From positions 2,441,001 through 2,505,000 of the forward strand of contig NZ_JQLN01000005.1 in assembly GCF_000744225.1 (NCBI RefSeq): DNA of 64,000 nt, in the 5' to 3' direction. The stretch is from Kitasatospora mediocidica KCTC 9733 (GTDB lineage Bacteria; Actinomycetota; Actinomycetes; Streptomycetales; Streptomycetaceae). The position numbers were made by a program, and so were the translations under genes. Below are positions 43,311-51,655 of the stretch, piece after piece. The first letter of the stretch is position 1, and each line of letters starts with the position of its first letter. The notes under the pieces were generated by a model. It was not told the origin of the DNA. It ran no database searches and saw nothing but the letters and a program-made list of their open reading frames with translations.

Positions 43311-44948
43311 TTACTGGAGGAGCTGCTGCCAGCTCTGGTCGCCATCCTTGCTACAGGTGTGGTTCGGCGCGTAGGTGGGGCACTTGCCGTTCAGCTCGGT
43401 CACGGTGTGCGAGACCCAGGGCAGGATCTTGTAGGTGTTCTCCTTGGCCGGCATGTAGCGGTCCGACATCGAGGAGGCCACCGATCCGAAGAGGAAGAGC
43501 AGCCCGACGAAGGCCCCGATCACCGCGGTCTGCGGGCTCGGGAGCTTGTCGCGCTTGCTGAGCTCGCGCGCCACCAGGTGGACGGCGAGCCCGCCCAGGA
43601 TCAGGGCGCAGTAGAGCAGCTGGTTGTCGGTCCGCAGCCAGAGCTGGACCGTCTGGGTGGAGAACATCTCGGAGGCGAAGTACATCCGCATGACCCAGGC
43701 GCTGGCGAACATGCAGACGACGGTGACCACGAAGGGCTTGCGCATGCCGAGCCAGACGCAGATGCCCAGGCAGACGAAGAGCACGATCGCGAACAGCCCG
43801 ATGCCGCCGAGCTCACCGGGCAGCGGCCACTGGGTGACCTTGCCGGGCATGTCGGTGCGCCACATCAGGAAGTACGCCGGGTCGGTCTTGGTGTCGAACG
43901 AGAAGTTCTTGTCGACCGTGGTGGCCGACTGCTGGAGCAGCGTCACCGTGTAGCTGCCGGCGACCACCGCGAAGGCGACCACGGTCGCGCTCAGGAAGCC
44001 CGCGCCCTTGAGCAGCCCGGTCCGCCACGGGAAGAAGATCGCGGCCGCCGCGAACACCCCCGCCGCGCTCCAGACGAACCAGCCGGAGTAGGTCAGGAAG
44101 AGCACGCCCAGGACGATGCCGAAGGCGGCGCCCTTGAGGACCACCGGGGTCCAGCGCTGGGTCGCGCTCTTGCTCAACTCCCGTACCATCGCGGCCAGTA
44201 CGGGCACCAGCATGATCAGCACGGTGGCGCTGTACGGCTTGTAGGCGTCGATCACGGCGAAGGCCGGCAGCACGCCGAAGGCCAGCGCGCGGATCGGGCT
44301 GAGCACCAGCCGCCAGCACAGGTAGGCGAGCGGGCCGGTGATGGCAGCGCCGAGGATCTGGAGGTCCTTGAAGGCGTAGGCGGTGTTGCCGCCGCGGAAC
44401 CACTCCGCGTAGTAGCCCAGCGTGTAGAGCGGTCCGGGCGGGTAGACCAGGGCCTCCGGCGGCACGGAGTGACCGTGCGCGACCAGGCTGGACCACTCGA
44501 CGATCCGGCCGCTGTCCCCGTTCAGGCCGAACATCGGCCACGGGGTGCCGAGCAGCGAGATCACCGCGCCGCCGGCCACGAACCCGCTGGCCAGACCGGC
44601 CGCGGCAGCGCAGCTCAGTCGGACGATCAGGGGGAAGTGCCGCGAGCCCCGCAGCCGCAGCGCCGCCATCAGCACGGCGATCAGGACGATGCCGACCAGC
44701 GCGAACCGCAGCTGGAGCGCGGCCAGGCCGCTGACCTGTCCGATCCGGTCCAGCGGGTCGAGCCTGAGGTGGCGCACCGAGATCGGAAGGATCAACGCCG
44801 CGAGGAAGGCGACCAGCGCCTCCAGGGCGTACCCTGCTGCTGACCTGGTGGTCGCACGGTCGCGCAGTCCGGCCGTTCGCGCCCGGAGTCGTGAGATCGG
44901 GAGCACGGCGGCCGGCGCGGCGACCGGTGGCGCAGGGTGGGTCGTCAA
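43311..44948 (-). CDS. Large polytopic membrane protein, AftA-like arabinofuranosyltransferase suspected
   Basis: A 545-aa GT-C-type membrane protein. The TTG start has GAGGAAG ahead. It has about 12 helices and a first external loop with GLNGDSGRIVEWSSLVAHGH, then YPPGPLYTLGYYAEWFRGGN and AFKDLQILGAAITGPLAYLC. This order (acidic D-rich loop, YPPG, KDLQ) recalls the N-terminal half of mycobacterial galactan arabinosyltransferase AftA. A periplasmic tail has paired cysteines (GKCPTYAPNHTCSKDGD). Streptomycetes lack arabinogalactan, so the acceptor must differ. The family call is moderate, the GT-C topology firmer. Confidence 0.6.
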   Translation of the reverse strand: MTTHPAPPVAAPAAVLPISRLRARTAGLRDRATTRSAAGYALEALVAFLAALILPISVRHLRLDPLDRIGQVSGLAALQLRFALVGIVLIAVLMAALRLRGSRHFPLIVRLSCAAAAGLASGFVAGGAVISLLGTPWPMFGLNGDSGRIVEWSSLVAHGHSVPPEALVYPPGPLYTLGYYAEWFRGGNTAYAFKDLQILGAAITGPLAYLCWRLVLSPIRALAFGVLPAFAVIDAYKPYSATVLIMLVPVLAAMVRELSKSATQRWTPVVLKGAAFGIVLGVLFLTYSGWFVWSAAGVFAAAAIFFPWRTGLLKGAGFLSATVVAFAVVAGSYTVTLLQQSATTVDKNFSFDTKTDPAYFLMWRTDMPGKVTQWPLPGELGGIGLFAIVLFVCLGICVWLGMRKPFVVTVVCMFASAWVMRMYFASEMFSTQTVQLWLRTDNQLLYCALILGGLAVHLVARELSKRDKLPSPQTAVIGAFVGLLFLFGSVASSMSDRYMPAKENTYKILPWVSHTVTELNGKCPTYAPNHTCSKDGDQSWQQLLQ

Positions 44949-45118
44949 GATCGTTCTTCCTCAGAGGTGGGGCGGTTCGCCTGGTGCGGCGTCAGTGATC
45001 TCGCCCGGTAGTGGAATAGCGCCAGAGCCCGAATCATAAGATGCCGACCTGCCGCAAACGCGTGCGGGGTCGCGCAGGTGTGCGTACATCCCTCCGACGG
45101 CCCAGTGAGTTGTCCCGA

Positions 45119-45149
45119 TTGGCGTCGGTGCCTGCTGGTATGGCAGACT
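45119..45149 (+). promoter_or_regulatory. Candidate S10-operon promoter
   Basis: TTGGCG and CAGACT separated by 19 bp, about 400 bp before rpsJ. Spacing is long, so this is tentative. The 598-bp gap 44949-45546 holds no gene I can support; 45185-45199 is a small CCTCCC/GGGAGG hairpin. Confidence 0.3.
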
Positions 45150-45376
45150 ACCTGGGTTGCTCGGTTGAGTGCCGATGCTGCGCGCCTCCCACCGGGAGGA
45201 CCGGAAGCGAGTCCCATGTACTCGTCGTTCCCGTGATGGCCGTTCATGTGTTCACGTGCTGTGTGTGAACGCAGTGGTGTGTAAGCGACACCGCGGCAGC
45301 TGCGGGGCGGACGTACGGGAATCTTCCGGGAAGCGTGGGCAGGGCCTCGACCCGGTACCCGATGGGTGCAAGACAC

Positions 45377-45505
45377 TCCAGATCCACTGGAAAAGGTTGA
45401 CTGTTCTGCCTTTTTCTTGAGCGTAAGGGCGACACGCCCGAGCGCGTGGACCGGAGGGTAACCACCCAGGGGTACCACCGGACCAGTCCACCCGGATGAA
45501 TCCGG
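45377..45505 (+). promoter_or_regulatory. rpsJ (S10 operon) leader RNA with four or more hairpins
   Basis: Stems seen in order: TCCAG/CTGGA (45377-45391), AAAAGG/CCTTTT (45391-45414, then T, resembling a terminator), GGGCG/CGCCC (45427-45439), GTGGAC/GTCCAC (45446-45491, enclosing GGGTAACCACCC and GGGGTACCACC) and CCGGAT/ATCCGG (45492-45505). This dense structured leader directly before the S10 operon resembles autoregulatory leaders of other r-protein operons, in which L4 is the usual effector. The effector here is inference. Confidence 0.55.
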
Positions 45506-45546
45506 CAGTAGAAGCAGCAGACGAGACAAAGGACTACTGAGTAGCC

Positions 45547-45855
45547 ATGGCGGGACAGAAGATCCGCATCCGGCTCAAGGCCTACGACCACGAGGTGATT
45601 GACTCCTCGGCGAAGAAGATCGTCGAGACCGTCATTCGCACTGGTGCGCAGGTCGCGGGCCCGGTGCCGCTGCCCACTGAGAAGAACGTTTACTGCGTCA
45701 TCCGCTCGCCGCACAAGTACAAGGACTCGCGCGAGCACTTCGAGATGCGCACCCACAAGCGTCTGATCGACATCCTCGACCCGACCCCGAAGACCGTTGA
45801 CTCGCTGATGCGCCTCGACCTTCCGGCCGGCGTCGACATCGAGATCAAGCTCTGA
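45547..45855 (+). CDS. rpsJ: 30S ribosomal protein S10
   Basis: S10 belongs to the 30S head and in transcription complexes also pairs with NusB. The 102-aa product begins MAGQKIRIRLKAYDHEVIDS and ends VDIEIKL. It is the first gene of the S10 operon, 14 bp ahead of rplC. The start ATG follows CTGAGTAGCC, with an AAAGGA site upstream. Confidence 0.99.
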   Translation: MAGQKIRIRLKAYDHEVIDSSAKKIVETVIRTGAQVAGPVPLPTEKNVYCVIRSPHKYKDSREHFEMRTHKRLIDILDPTPKTVDSLMRLDLPAGVDIEIKL

Positions 45856-45869
45856 GAGGCGCGACGAAG

Positions 45870-46514
45870 ATGGCAAAGCAGATTAAGGGCATCCTGGGCG
45901 AGAAGCTCGGCATGACCCAGGTCTGGGACGAGAACAACCGGATCGTTCCGGTGACCGTCGTCAAGGCCGGGCCCAATGTCGTGACCCAGATCCACACCGC
46001 CGATGGCACCGGCTACGACGCCGTGCAGATCGGTTTCGGCGAGATCGACCCCCGCAAGGTGAACAAGCCCCTCGCGGGTCACTTCGCCAAGGCCGGTGTC
46101 ACCCCGCGCCGCCACCTGGTCGAGCTGCGTACCTCGGACGCGTCCGAGTACACGCTGGGCCAGGAGATCACCGCCGAGCTGTTCGAGGCGGGTGTCAAGG
46201 TCGACGTGACCGGCACCTCCAAGGGCAAGGGCTTCGCCGGTGTCATGAAGCGTCACAACTTCAAGGGCCTCGGCGCCGGTCACGGCGTGCAGCGCAAGCA
46301 CCGTTCGCCCGGCTCGATCGGTGGCTGTGCCACCCCGGGTCGCGTGTTCAAGGGCATGAAGATGGCCGGCCGGATGGGCCACGAGCGCGTGACCACCCAG
46401 AACCTGACCATCCACGCCGTTGACGCGGAGAAGGGGCTGCTCCTGATCAAGGGCGCAATCCCCGGTCCGAACGGCGGCCTCATCCTCGTCCGCACCGCGG
46501 CGAAGGGGCTGTGA
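45870..46514 (+). CDS. rplC: 50S ribosomal protein L3
   Basis: L3 is an early-assembling 23S rRNA-binding protein reaching the peptidyl transferase centre. The 214-aa product contains GILGEKLGMTQVWDENNRIV and the extended-loop motif HRSPGSIGGCATPGRVFKGM. Its stop is 4 bp before rplD. Confidence 0.99.
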   Translation: MAKQIKGILGEKLGMTQVWDENNRIVPVTVVKAGPNVVTQIHTADGTGYDAVQIGFGEIDPRKVNKPLAGHFAKAGVTPRRHLVELRTSDASEYTLGQEITAELFEAGVKVDVTGTSKGKGFAGVMKRHNFKGLGAGHGVQRKHRSPGSIGGCATPGRVFKGMKMAGRMGHERVTTQNLTIHAVDAEKGLLLIKGAIPGPNGGLILVRTAAKGL

Positions 46515-46518
46515 GGAT

Positions 46519-47196
46519 ATGAGCACCATTGACATCCTGTCGCCCGCGGGCGACAAGACCGGCACCCTCGAGCTGCCGGCTGAGATCTTCGACGCCAAGG
46601 TCAGCGTTCCGCTGATGCACCAGGTCGTCGTCGCTCAGCTCGCCGGCGCTCGCCAGGGTACGCACTCGACCAAGCGTCGTGGCGAGGTCCGAGGCGGCGG
46701 CCGCAAGCCGTACCGCCAGAAGGGCACCGGCCGCGCCCGTCAGGGCTCGACCCGCGCTCCGCAGTTCGTCGGCGGTGGCGTTGTCCACGGCCCGAAGCCG
46801 CGTGACTACTCGCAGCGGACCCCGAAGAAGATGATCGCCGCCGCTCTGCGCAGCGCGCTCACCGACCGGGCCCGTCACGACCGCATTCACGTCGTCACCG
46901 GCGTGACCGCGACCGAGGCGCCGTCGACCAAGGCCGCCCGCGGCCTGTTCGGCAAGATCAGCGAGCGCAAGAACATCCTCCTCGTTGTCGAGCGTGCCGA
47001 CGAGCTGGGTCTGAAGAGCGCCCGCAACCTGCCGAACGTCCACATCCTGGACGCCGGTCAGCTGAACACCTACGACGTGCTCGTCTCCGACGACGTGGTC
47101 TTCACCCAGGCCGCCTTCGAGCGTTTCGTGGCGGGTCCCGCCGCGTCCGCCAAGGCTGTGGCTGCTGAGGGCGAGCTCGAAGGGAGCGCCGCCTGA
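46519..47196 (+). CDS. rplD: 50S ribosomal protein L4
   Basis: L4 binds domain I of 23S rRNA and lines the exit tunnel. In other bacteria it regulates its own S10 operon. The 225-aa product has the tunnel loop GGGRKPYRQKGTGRARQGS with Lys/Arg/Gly repeats. Its TGA overlaps the ATG of rplW. The C-terminus is Ala/Glu rich. Confidence 0.98.
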   Translation: MSTIDILSPAGDKTGTLELPAEIFDAKVSVPLMHQVVVAQLAGARQGTHSTKRRGEVRGGGRKPYRQKGTGRARQGSTRAPQFVGGGVVHGPKPRDYSQRTPKKMIAAALRSALTDRARHDRIHVVTGVTATEAPSTKAARGLFGKISERKNILLVVERADELGLKSARNLPNVHILDAGQLNTYDVLVSDDVVFTQAAFERFVAGPAASAKAVAAEGELEGSAA

Positions 47197-47516
47197 TGGC
47201 TGCAGAGATCACGAGCAAGACGTTCACGGACCCCCGTGACATCTTGGTGAAGCCGGTCATCTCGGAGAAGAGCTACTCGCTCCTCGACGAGAACAAGTAC
47301 ACGTTCGTCGTGTCGCCGGGTGCCAACAAGACCCAGATCAAGCAGGCCATCGAAGCGGTCTTCTCGGTCAAGGTCGAGTCCGTCAACACGCTCAACCGTC
47401 AGGGCAAGCGCAAGCGCTCCAAGACGGGCTTTGGCAAGCGCAAGGACACCAAGCGCGCCATCGTGACGCTGGCTGAGGGCAACCGCATCGACATCTTCGG
47501 TGGTCCGGTCTCCTAA
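47196..47516 (+). CDS. rplW: 50S ribosomal protein L23
   Basis: L23 sits at the tunnel exit and docks SRP and trigger factor. The 106-aa product contains VKPVISEKSYSLLDENKYTF and NTLNRQGKRKRSKTGFGKRK. It is overlapped by rplD upstream by one base and followed by rplB 42 bp later. Confidence 0.98.
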   Translation: MAAEITSKTFTDPRDILVKPVISEKSYSLLDENKYTFVVSPGANKTQIKQAIEAVFSVKVESVNTLNRQGKRKRSKTGFGKRKDTKRAIVTLAEGNRIDIFGGPVS

Positions 47517-47558
47517 CGGAGATCGTGCCGTCGATAAGGACGAGGACGAGAGAGCCAA

Positions 47559-48395
47559 ATGGGCATCCGCAAGTACAAGCCGACTACGCCGGGCCGTCGT
47601 GGCTCCAGCGTGGCCGACTTCGTAGAGATCACGCGGTCCACGCCGGAGAAGTCGCTGGTTCGCCCCCTGCACAGCAAGGGCGGCCGTAACAACGCCGGTC
47701 GTATCACCGCTCGCCACCAGGGTGGCGGACACAAGCGCGCCTACCGCGTGATCGACTTCCGTCGTCACGACAAGGACGGCGTGCCGGCCAAGGTCGCGCA
47801 CATCGAGTACGACCCCAACCGCACCGCGCGCATCGCGCTGCTGCACTACGCGGACGGCGAGAAGCGTTACATCATCGCCCCCGCGAAGCTGTCGCAGGGC
47901 GACCGGATTGAGAACGGCCCCAAGGCCGACATCAAGCCCGGTAACAACCTGCCGCTGACCAACATCCCGGTCGGTACCGTCATCCACGCTGTGGAGCTGC
48001 GTCCGGGCGGCGGTGCCAAGATGGCCCGCTCCGCCGGCGCCGGTATCCAGCTGCTGGCTCGTGAGGGGCGCTTCGCGACCCTGCGTATGCCGTCCGGCGA
48101 GACCCGCATGGTGGATGTGCGCTGCCGCGCCACCATCGGCGAGGTCGGCAACGCCGAGCAGTCGAACATCAACTGGGGCAAGGCCGGCCGTATGCGCTGG
48201 AAGGGCGTTCGCCCGACCGTGCGTGGTGTGGCCATGAACCCGATCGACCACCCGCACGGTGGTGGTGAGGGTAAGACCTCCGGTGGTCGCCACCCGGTTT
48301 CGCCGTGGGGCAAGAAGGAGGGTCGCACTCGTAGCCCGAAGAAGGCTTCGAACGCTCTCATCGTGCGCCGCCGCAAGACCAACAAGAAGCGCTAG
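47559..48395 (+). CDS. rplB: 50S ribosomal protein L2
   Basis: L2 is essential for the peptidyl transferase centre and subunit association. The 278-aa protein begins MGIRKYKPTTPGRRGSSVAD and has the signature GVAMNPIDHPHGGGEGKTSG, whose His residues are implicated in peptidyl-transferase function. It ends in a basic tail (RRRKTNKKR). Confidence 0.99.
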   Translation: MGIRKYKPTTPGRRGSSVADFVEITRSTPEKSLVRPLHSKGGRNNAGRITARHQGGGHKRAYRVIDFRRHDKDGVPAKVAHIEYDPNRTARIALLHYADGEKRYIIAPAKLSQGDRIENGPKADIKPGNNLPLTNIPVGTVIHAVELRPGGGAKMARSAGAGIQLLAREGRFATLRMPSGETRMVDVRCRATIGEVGNAEQSNINWGKAGRMRWKGVRPTVRGVAMNPIDHPHGGGEGKTSGGRHPVSPWGKKEGRTRSPKKASNALIVRRRKTNKKR

Positions 48396-48406
48396 GAGCA
48401 GGTCAG

Positions 48407-48688
48407 ATGCCGCGCAGTCTCAAGAAGGGCCCCTTCATCGACGGCCACCTCATCAAGAAGGTGGATGTCCAGAACGAAGCGGGTACCCAGAACGTCATCA
48501 AGACCTGGTCCCGTCGCTCCGTGATCAGCCCGAGCATGCTCGGTCACACGATCGCGGTGCACGATGGTCGTAAGCACGTCCCGGTGTTCGTCACCGAGTC
48601 GATGGTCGGCCACAAGCTCGGCGAGTTCGCGCCGACGCGTACGTTCCGCGGTCACGTCAAGGACGACCGCAAGTCGAAGCGTCGCTAG
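48407..48688 (+). CDS. rpsS: 30S ribosomal protein S19
   Basis: S19 is in the 30S head and contacts the A-site tRNA region with S13. The 93-aa product has MPRSLKKGPFIDGHLIKKVD and GRKHVPVFVTESMVGHKLGE. It is 11 bp after rplB. Confidence 0.99.
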   Translation: MPRSLKKGPFIDGHLIKKVDVQNEAGTQNVIKTWSRRSVISPSMLGHTIAVHDGRKHVPVFVTESMVGHKLGEFAPTRTFRGHVKDDRKSKRR

Positions 48689-48740
48689 TCGCCAAGCGGA
48701 TAAGCAACGACTCATGACTTACACCAGCAAGGGGACAACC

Positions 48741-49088
48741 ATGGAAGCCAGGGCCCAGGCGCGGTACATCCGCGTCACGCCCATGAAGGCCCGCCGCGTG
48801 GTGGACCTCATCCGTGGCCTGAACGCCACGGAGGCCCAGGCGGTCCTGCGTTTCGCTCCGCAGGCCGCGACTGTGCCGGTCGGCAAGGTGCTTGACAGCG
48901 CCATTGCCAACGCTGTGCACAACTACAACCACAACAACGTGGACGACCTCGTCATCAGCGAGGCGTACGTTGACGAGGGCCCGACCCTGAAGCGGTTCCG
49001 TCCGCGTGCCCAGGGCCGCGCCTACCGGATCCGCAAGCGGACCAGCCACATCACCGTGGTCGTCAGCAGCAAGGAAGGGACCCGGTAA
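48741..49088 (+). CDS. rplV: 50S ribosomal protein L22
   Basis: L22 has a loop lining the exit tunnel near the macrolide site. With the ATG at 48741 it is 115 aa and begins MEARAQARYIRVTPMKARRV, the usual start, with AAGGGG 6-11 bases upstream. An earlier ATG at 48714 would add nine residues with no ribosome site. The stop TAA overlaps the ATG of rpsC. Confidence 0.97.
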   Translation: MEARAQARYIRVTPMKARRVVDLIRGLNATEAQAVLRFAPQAATVPVGKVLDSAIANAVHNYNHNNVDDLVISEAYVDEGPTLKRFRPRAQGRAYRIRKRTSHITVVVSSKEGTR

Positions 49089-49924
49089 TGGGCCAGAAGG
49101 TTAACCCGCACGGGTTCCGCCTCGGCATCAGCACGGACTTCAAGTCCCGCTGGTACGCCGACAAGCTGTACTCGGACTACGTCAAGGAAGACGTTGCCAT
49201 TCGTCGCATGATGACGAAGGGCATGGAGCGCGCCGGTATCTCGAAGGTTGAGATCGAGCGCACCCGCGACCGCGTCCGGGTCGACATCCACACCGCCCGC
49301 CCCGGCATCGTGATCGGTCGCCGTGGCACCGAGGCCGACCGCATCCGCGGCGACCTCGAGAAGCTGACCGGCAAGCAGGTCCAGCTGAACATCCTCGAGG
49401 TCAAGAACCCCGAGCTGGACGCCCAGCTCGTGGCTCAGGGCGTCGCGGAGCAGCTGTCCTCCCGCGTGTCGTTCCGCCGTGCCATGCGTAAGAGCATGCA
49501 GGGCACCATGAAGTCCGGCGCCAAGGGCATCAAGGTCCAGTGCTCCGGTCGTCTCGGCGGCGCCGAGATGAGCCGTTCGGAGTTCTACCGCGAGGGTCGT
49601 GTGCCGCTGCACACGCTGCGCGCGAACGTCGACTACGGCTTCTTCGAGGCCAAGACGACCTTCGGCCGTATCGGCGTGAAGGTCTGGATCTACAAGGGTG
49701 ATGTCAAGAACATCGCCGAGGTCCGCGCTGAGAACGCTGCTGCCCGCTCGGGCAACCGCCCGGCCCGCACCGACGCCCGCCCCGCGCGTGGCGGCGAGCG
49801 CGGTGGCCGTGGTGGCGAGCGCGGTGGCGCAGCCCGTGGCGGCCGTCGTCCGGCGAACACCGAGGGCGCTGCCCAGGTGACCGCTGAGGCGCCGGCGGTC
49901 GAGAGCACCGGAACGGAGGCCTGA
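49088..49924 (+). CDS. rpsC: 30S ribosomal protein S3
   Basis: S3 lies at the mRNA entry channel and has helicase activity with S4/S5. The 278-aa protein has the KH domain (GIVIGRRGTEADRIRGDLEK) and S3 C-terminal domain (GGAEMSRSEFYREGRVPLHT). From about residue 222 it carries an extra Arg/Gly/Ala-rich tail with RGGERGGRGGERGG repeats, longer than the E. coli form. ATG overlaps the rplV stop by one base. Confidence 0.98.
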   Translation: MGQKVNPHGFRLGISTDFKSRWYADKLYSDYVKEDVAIRRMMTKGMERAGISKVEIERTRDRVRVDIHTARPGIVIGRRGTEADRIRGDLEKLTGKQVQLNILEVKNPELDAQLVAQGVAEQLSSRVSFRRAMRKSMQGTMKSGAKGIKVQCSGRLGGAEMSRSEFYREGRVPLHTLRANVDYGFFEAKTTFGRIGVKVWIYKGDVKNIAEVRAENAAARSGNRPARTDARPARGGERGGRGGERGGAARGGRRPANTEGAAQVTAEAPAVESTGTEA

Positions 49925-49929
49925 CCGAC

Positions 49930-50349
49930 ATGCTGATCCCCCGTCGGGTCAAGCACCGCAAGCAGCACCACCCGAAGCGCCGCGGCGCCTCCAAGGGTGG
50001 CACCGAACTCGCGTTCGGCGAGTACGGCATCCAGGCCGTCACCCCGGCCTACGTGACGAACCGGCAGATCGAGTCCGCTCGTATCGCCATCACCCGTCAC
50101 ATCAAGCGTGGCGGCAAGGTCTGGATCAACATTTACCCGGACCGTCCCCTCACCAAGAAGCCTGCCGAGACCCGCATGGGTTCCGGTAAGGGTTCGCCGG
50201 AGTGGTGGATTGCCAACGTTCACCCGGGACGGATCATGTTTGAGCTGTCCTACCCCAATGAGAAGGTTGCTCGTGAGGCGCTCACCCGCGCTGCTCACAA
50301 GCTCCCGATGAAGTGCCGGATTGTCCGGCGCGAGGCAGGTGAGAGCTGA
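49930..50349 (+). CDS. rplP: 50S ribosomal protein L16
   Basis: L16 helps position tRNA in the A site and is needed late in assembly. The 139-aa product begins MLIPRRVKHRKQHHPKRRGA and has RMGSGKGSPEWWIANVHPGR. Its TGA overlaps the rpmC ATG by one base. Confidence 0.99.
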   Translation: MLIPRRVKHRKQHHPKRRGASKGGTELAFGEYGIQAVTPAYVTNRQIESARIAITRHIKRGGKVWINIYPDRPLTKKPAETRMGSGKGSPEWWIANVHPGRIMFELSYPNEKVAREALTRAAHKLPMKCRIVRREAGES

Positions 50350-50573
50350 TGTCGGCCGCTACCAAGGCTGCTGACCTCCGTGAGCTCGACAACGAGGGTC
50401 TCGTTGCCAAGCTCCGTGAGGCCAAGGAGGAGCTGTTCAACCTCCGCTTCCAGGCGGCGACCGGGCAGCTCGACAACCACGGACGGCTCAAGCTCGTCCG
50501 TAAGGACATCGCGCGGATCTACACCCTGATGCGCGAGCGCGAGCTGGGCATCGAGACGGTGGAGAACGCCTGA
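50349..50573 (+). CDS. rpmC: 50S ribosomal protein L29
   Basis: L29 is a small helical protein near the exit tunnel. The 74-aa product has LDNEGLVAKLREAKEELFNL and NHGRLKLVRKDIARIYTLMR. It overlaps both neighbours by one base (TGATG), so rplP, rpmC and rpsQ are coupled. Confidence 0.98.
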   Translation: MSAATKAADLRELDNEGLVAKLREAKEELFNLRFQAATGQLDNHGRLKLVRKDIARIYTLMRERELGIETVENA

Positions 50574-50854
50574 TGACTGAGAACACCACCAACGAGACTG
50601 AGGCGCGCGGCTTCCGCAAGACCCGTGAGGGTCTCGTCGTCAGCGACAAGATGGACAAGACCGTCGTCGTCGCCGTCGAGGACCGCGTCAAGCACGCTCT
50701 GTACGGCAAGGTCATCCGCCGTACGAACAAGCTGAAGGCGCACGACGAGGCGAACGCCTGCGGCATCGGCGACCGGGTCCTCCTCGCGGAGACCCGCCCG
50801 CTGTCCGCGACGAAGCGCTGGCGCGTCGTCGAGATCCTCGAGAAGGCCAAGTAA
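50573..50854 (+). CDS. rpsQ: 30S ribosomal protein S17
   Basis: S17 binds 16S rRNA in the 5' domain. The 93-aa product includes GFRKTREGLVVSDKMDKTVV and ACGIGDRVLLAETRPLSATK. An N-terminal extension (MTENTTNETEARGFRK) is longer than in E. coli S17. It is the last coupled gene before a 102-bp gap. Confidence 0.98.
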   Translation: MTENTTNETEARGFRKTREGLVVSDKMDKTVVVAVEDRVKHALYGKVIRRTNKLKAHDEANACGIGDRVLLAETRPLSATKRWRVVEILEKAK

Positions 50855-50956
50855 CGAAGTTGTCCGGGTACGGCCGTATGTGCATCGGGTCCCTCGTGGA
50901 CGCCGGTGTGAGCAGCGGCCGGCCCGTCAGCTCTCGTTGACGATCAGGAGAAAGCT

Positions 50957-51328
50957 GTGATCCAGCAGGAGTCGCGACTGCGGGTCGCCGACAACACGGG
51001 CGCAAAGGAAATCCTTTGCATCCGCGTTCTCGGTGGTTCCGGTCGCCGCTACGCCGGTATCGGGGACGTCATTGTCGCGACCGTCAAGGACGCGATCCCC
51101 GGTGGTTCGGTGAAGAAGGGTGACGTCGTCAAGTGCGTCATCGTCCGTACCGTGAAGTCGCGCCGTCGTCCCGACGGTTCGTACATCCGGTTCGACGAGA
51201 ACGCCGCGGTTGTTCTGAAGAACACCGATGGTGACCCCCGTGGAACCCGCATCTTCGGCCCGGTGGGCCGCGAGCTGCGTGACAAGAAGTTCATGAAGAT
51301 CATCTCGCTTGCGCCGGAGGTGCTCTAA
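50957..51328 (+). CDS. rplN: 50S ribosomal protein L14
   Basis: L14 forms the inter-subunit bridge region and binds initiation/anti-association factors. The 123-aa product begins VIQQESRLRVADNTGAKEIL and has RRRPDGSYIRFDENAAVVL. The GTG start follows AGGAG by 6 bases. The gap of 102 bp before it contains no clear promoter. Confidence 0.98.
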   Translation: MIQQESRLRVADNTGAKEILCIRVLGGSGRRYAGIGDVIVATVKDAIPGGSVKKGDVVKCVIVRTVKSRRRPDGSYIRFDENAAVVLKNTDGDPRGTRIFGPVGRELRDKKFMKIISLAPEVL

Positions 51329-51331
51329 CCC

Positions 51332-51655
51332 ATGGCGAACAGCATGAAGATCAAGAAGGGTGACCTGGTTCAGGTCATCACCGGCAAGGACCGCGGCAAG
51401 CAGGGCAAGGTCATTCAGGCCATGCCCGCCGACAACAAGGTTCTCGTCGAGGGTGTGAACCGGGTCAAGAAGCACACCAAGCCCGGCCAGGGCACCGCCG
51501 GTGGCATCATCACCGTCGAGGCCCCGGTGCACGTTTCCAACGTGCAGCTGGTCGTGGAGAAGGACGGCAAGAAGGTCGTCACTCGCGTTGGTTACCGCTT
51601 CGATGACGAGGGCAACAAGATCCGCGTTGCCAAGCGAACCGGTGAGGACATCTGA
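51332..51655 (+). CDS. rplX: 50S ribosomal protein L24
   Basis: L24 initiates 50S assembly and sits at the tunnel exit. The 107-aa product has the KOW motif KKGDLVQVITGKDRGKQGKV. It lies 3 bp after rplN, with GGAGGTG as the ribosome site in the rplN end, and overlaps rplE by one base. Confidence 0.98.
   Translation: MANSMKIKKGDLVQVITGKDRGKQGKVIQAMPADNKVLVEGVNRVKKHTKPGQGTAGGIITVEAPVHVSNVQLVVEKDGKKVVTRVGYRFDDEGNKIRVAKRTGEDI

Noticed and set aside
45041..45420. Short frames in the S10 leader
   Set aside because: Overlapping frames with mixed codon usage and no ribosome site; not supported as genes.
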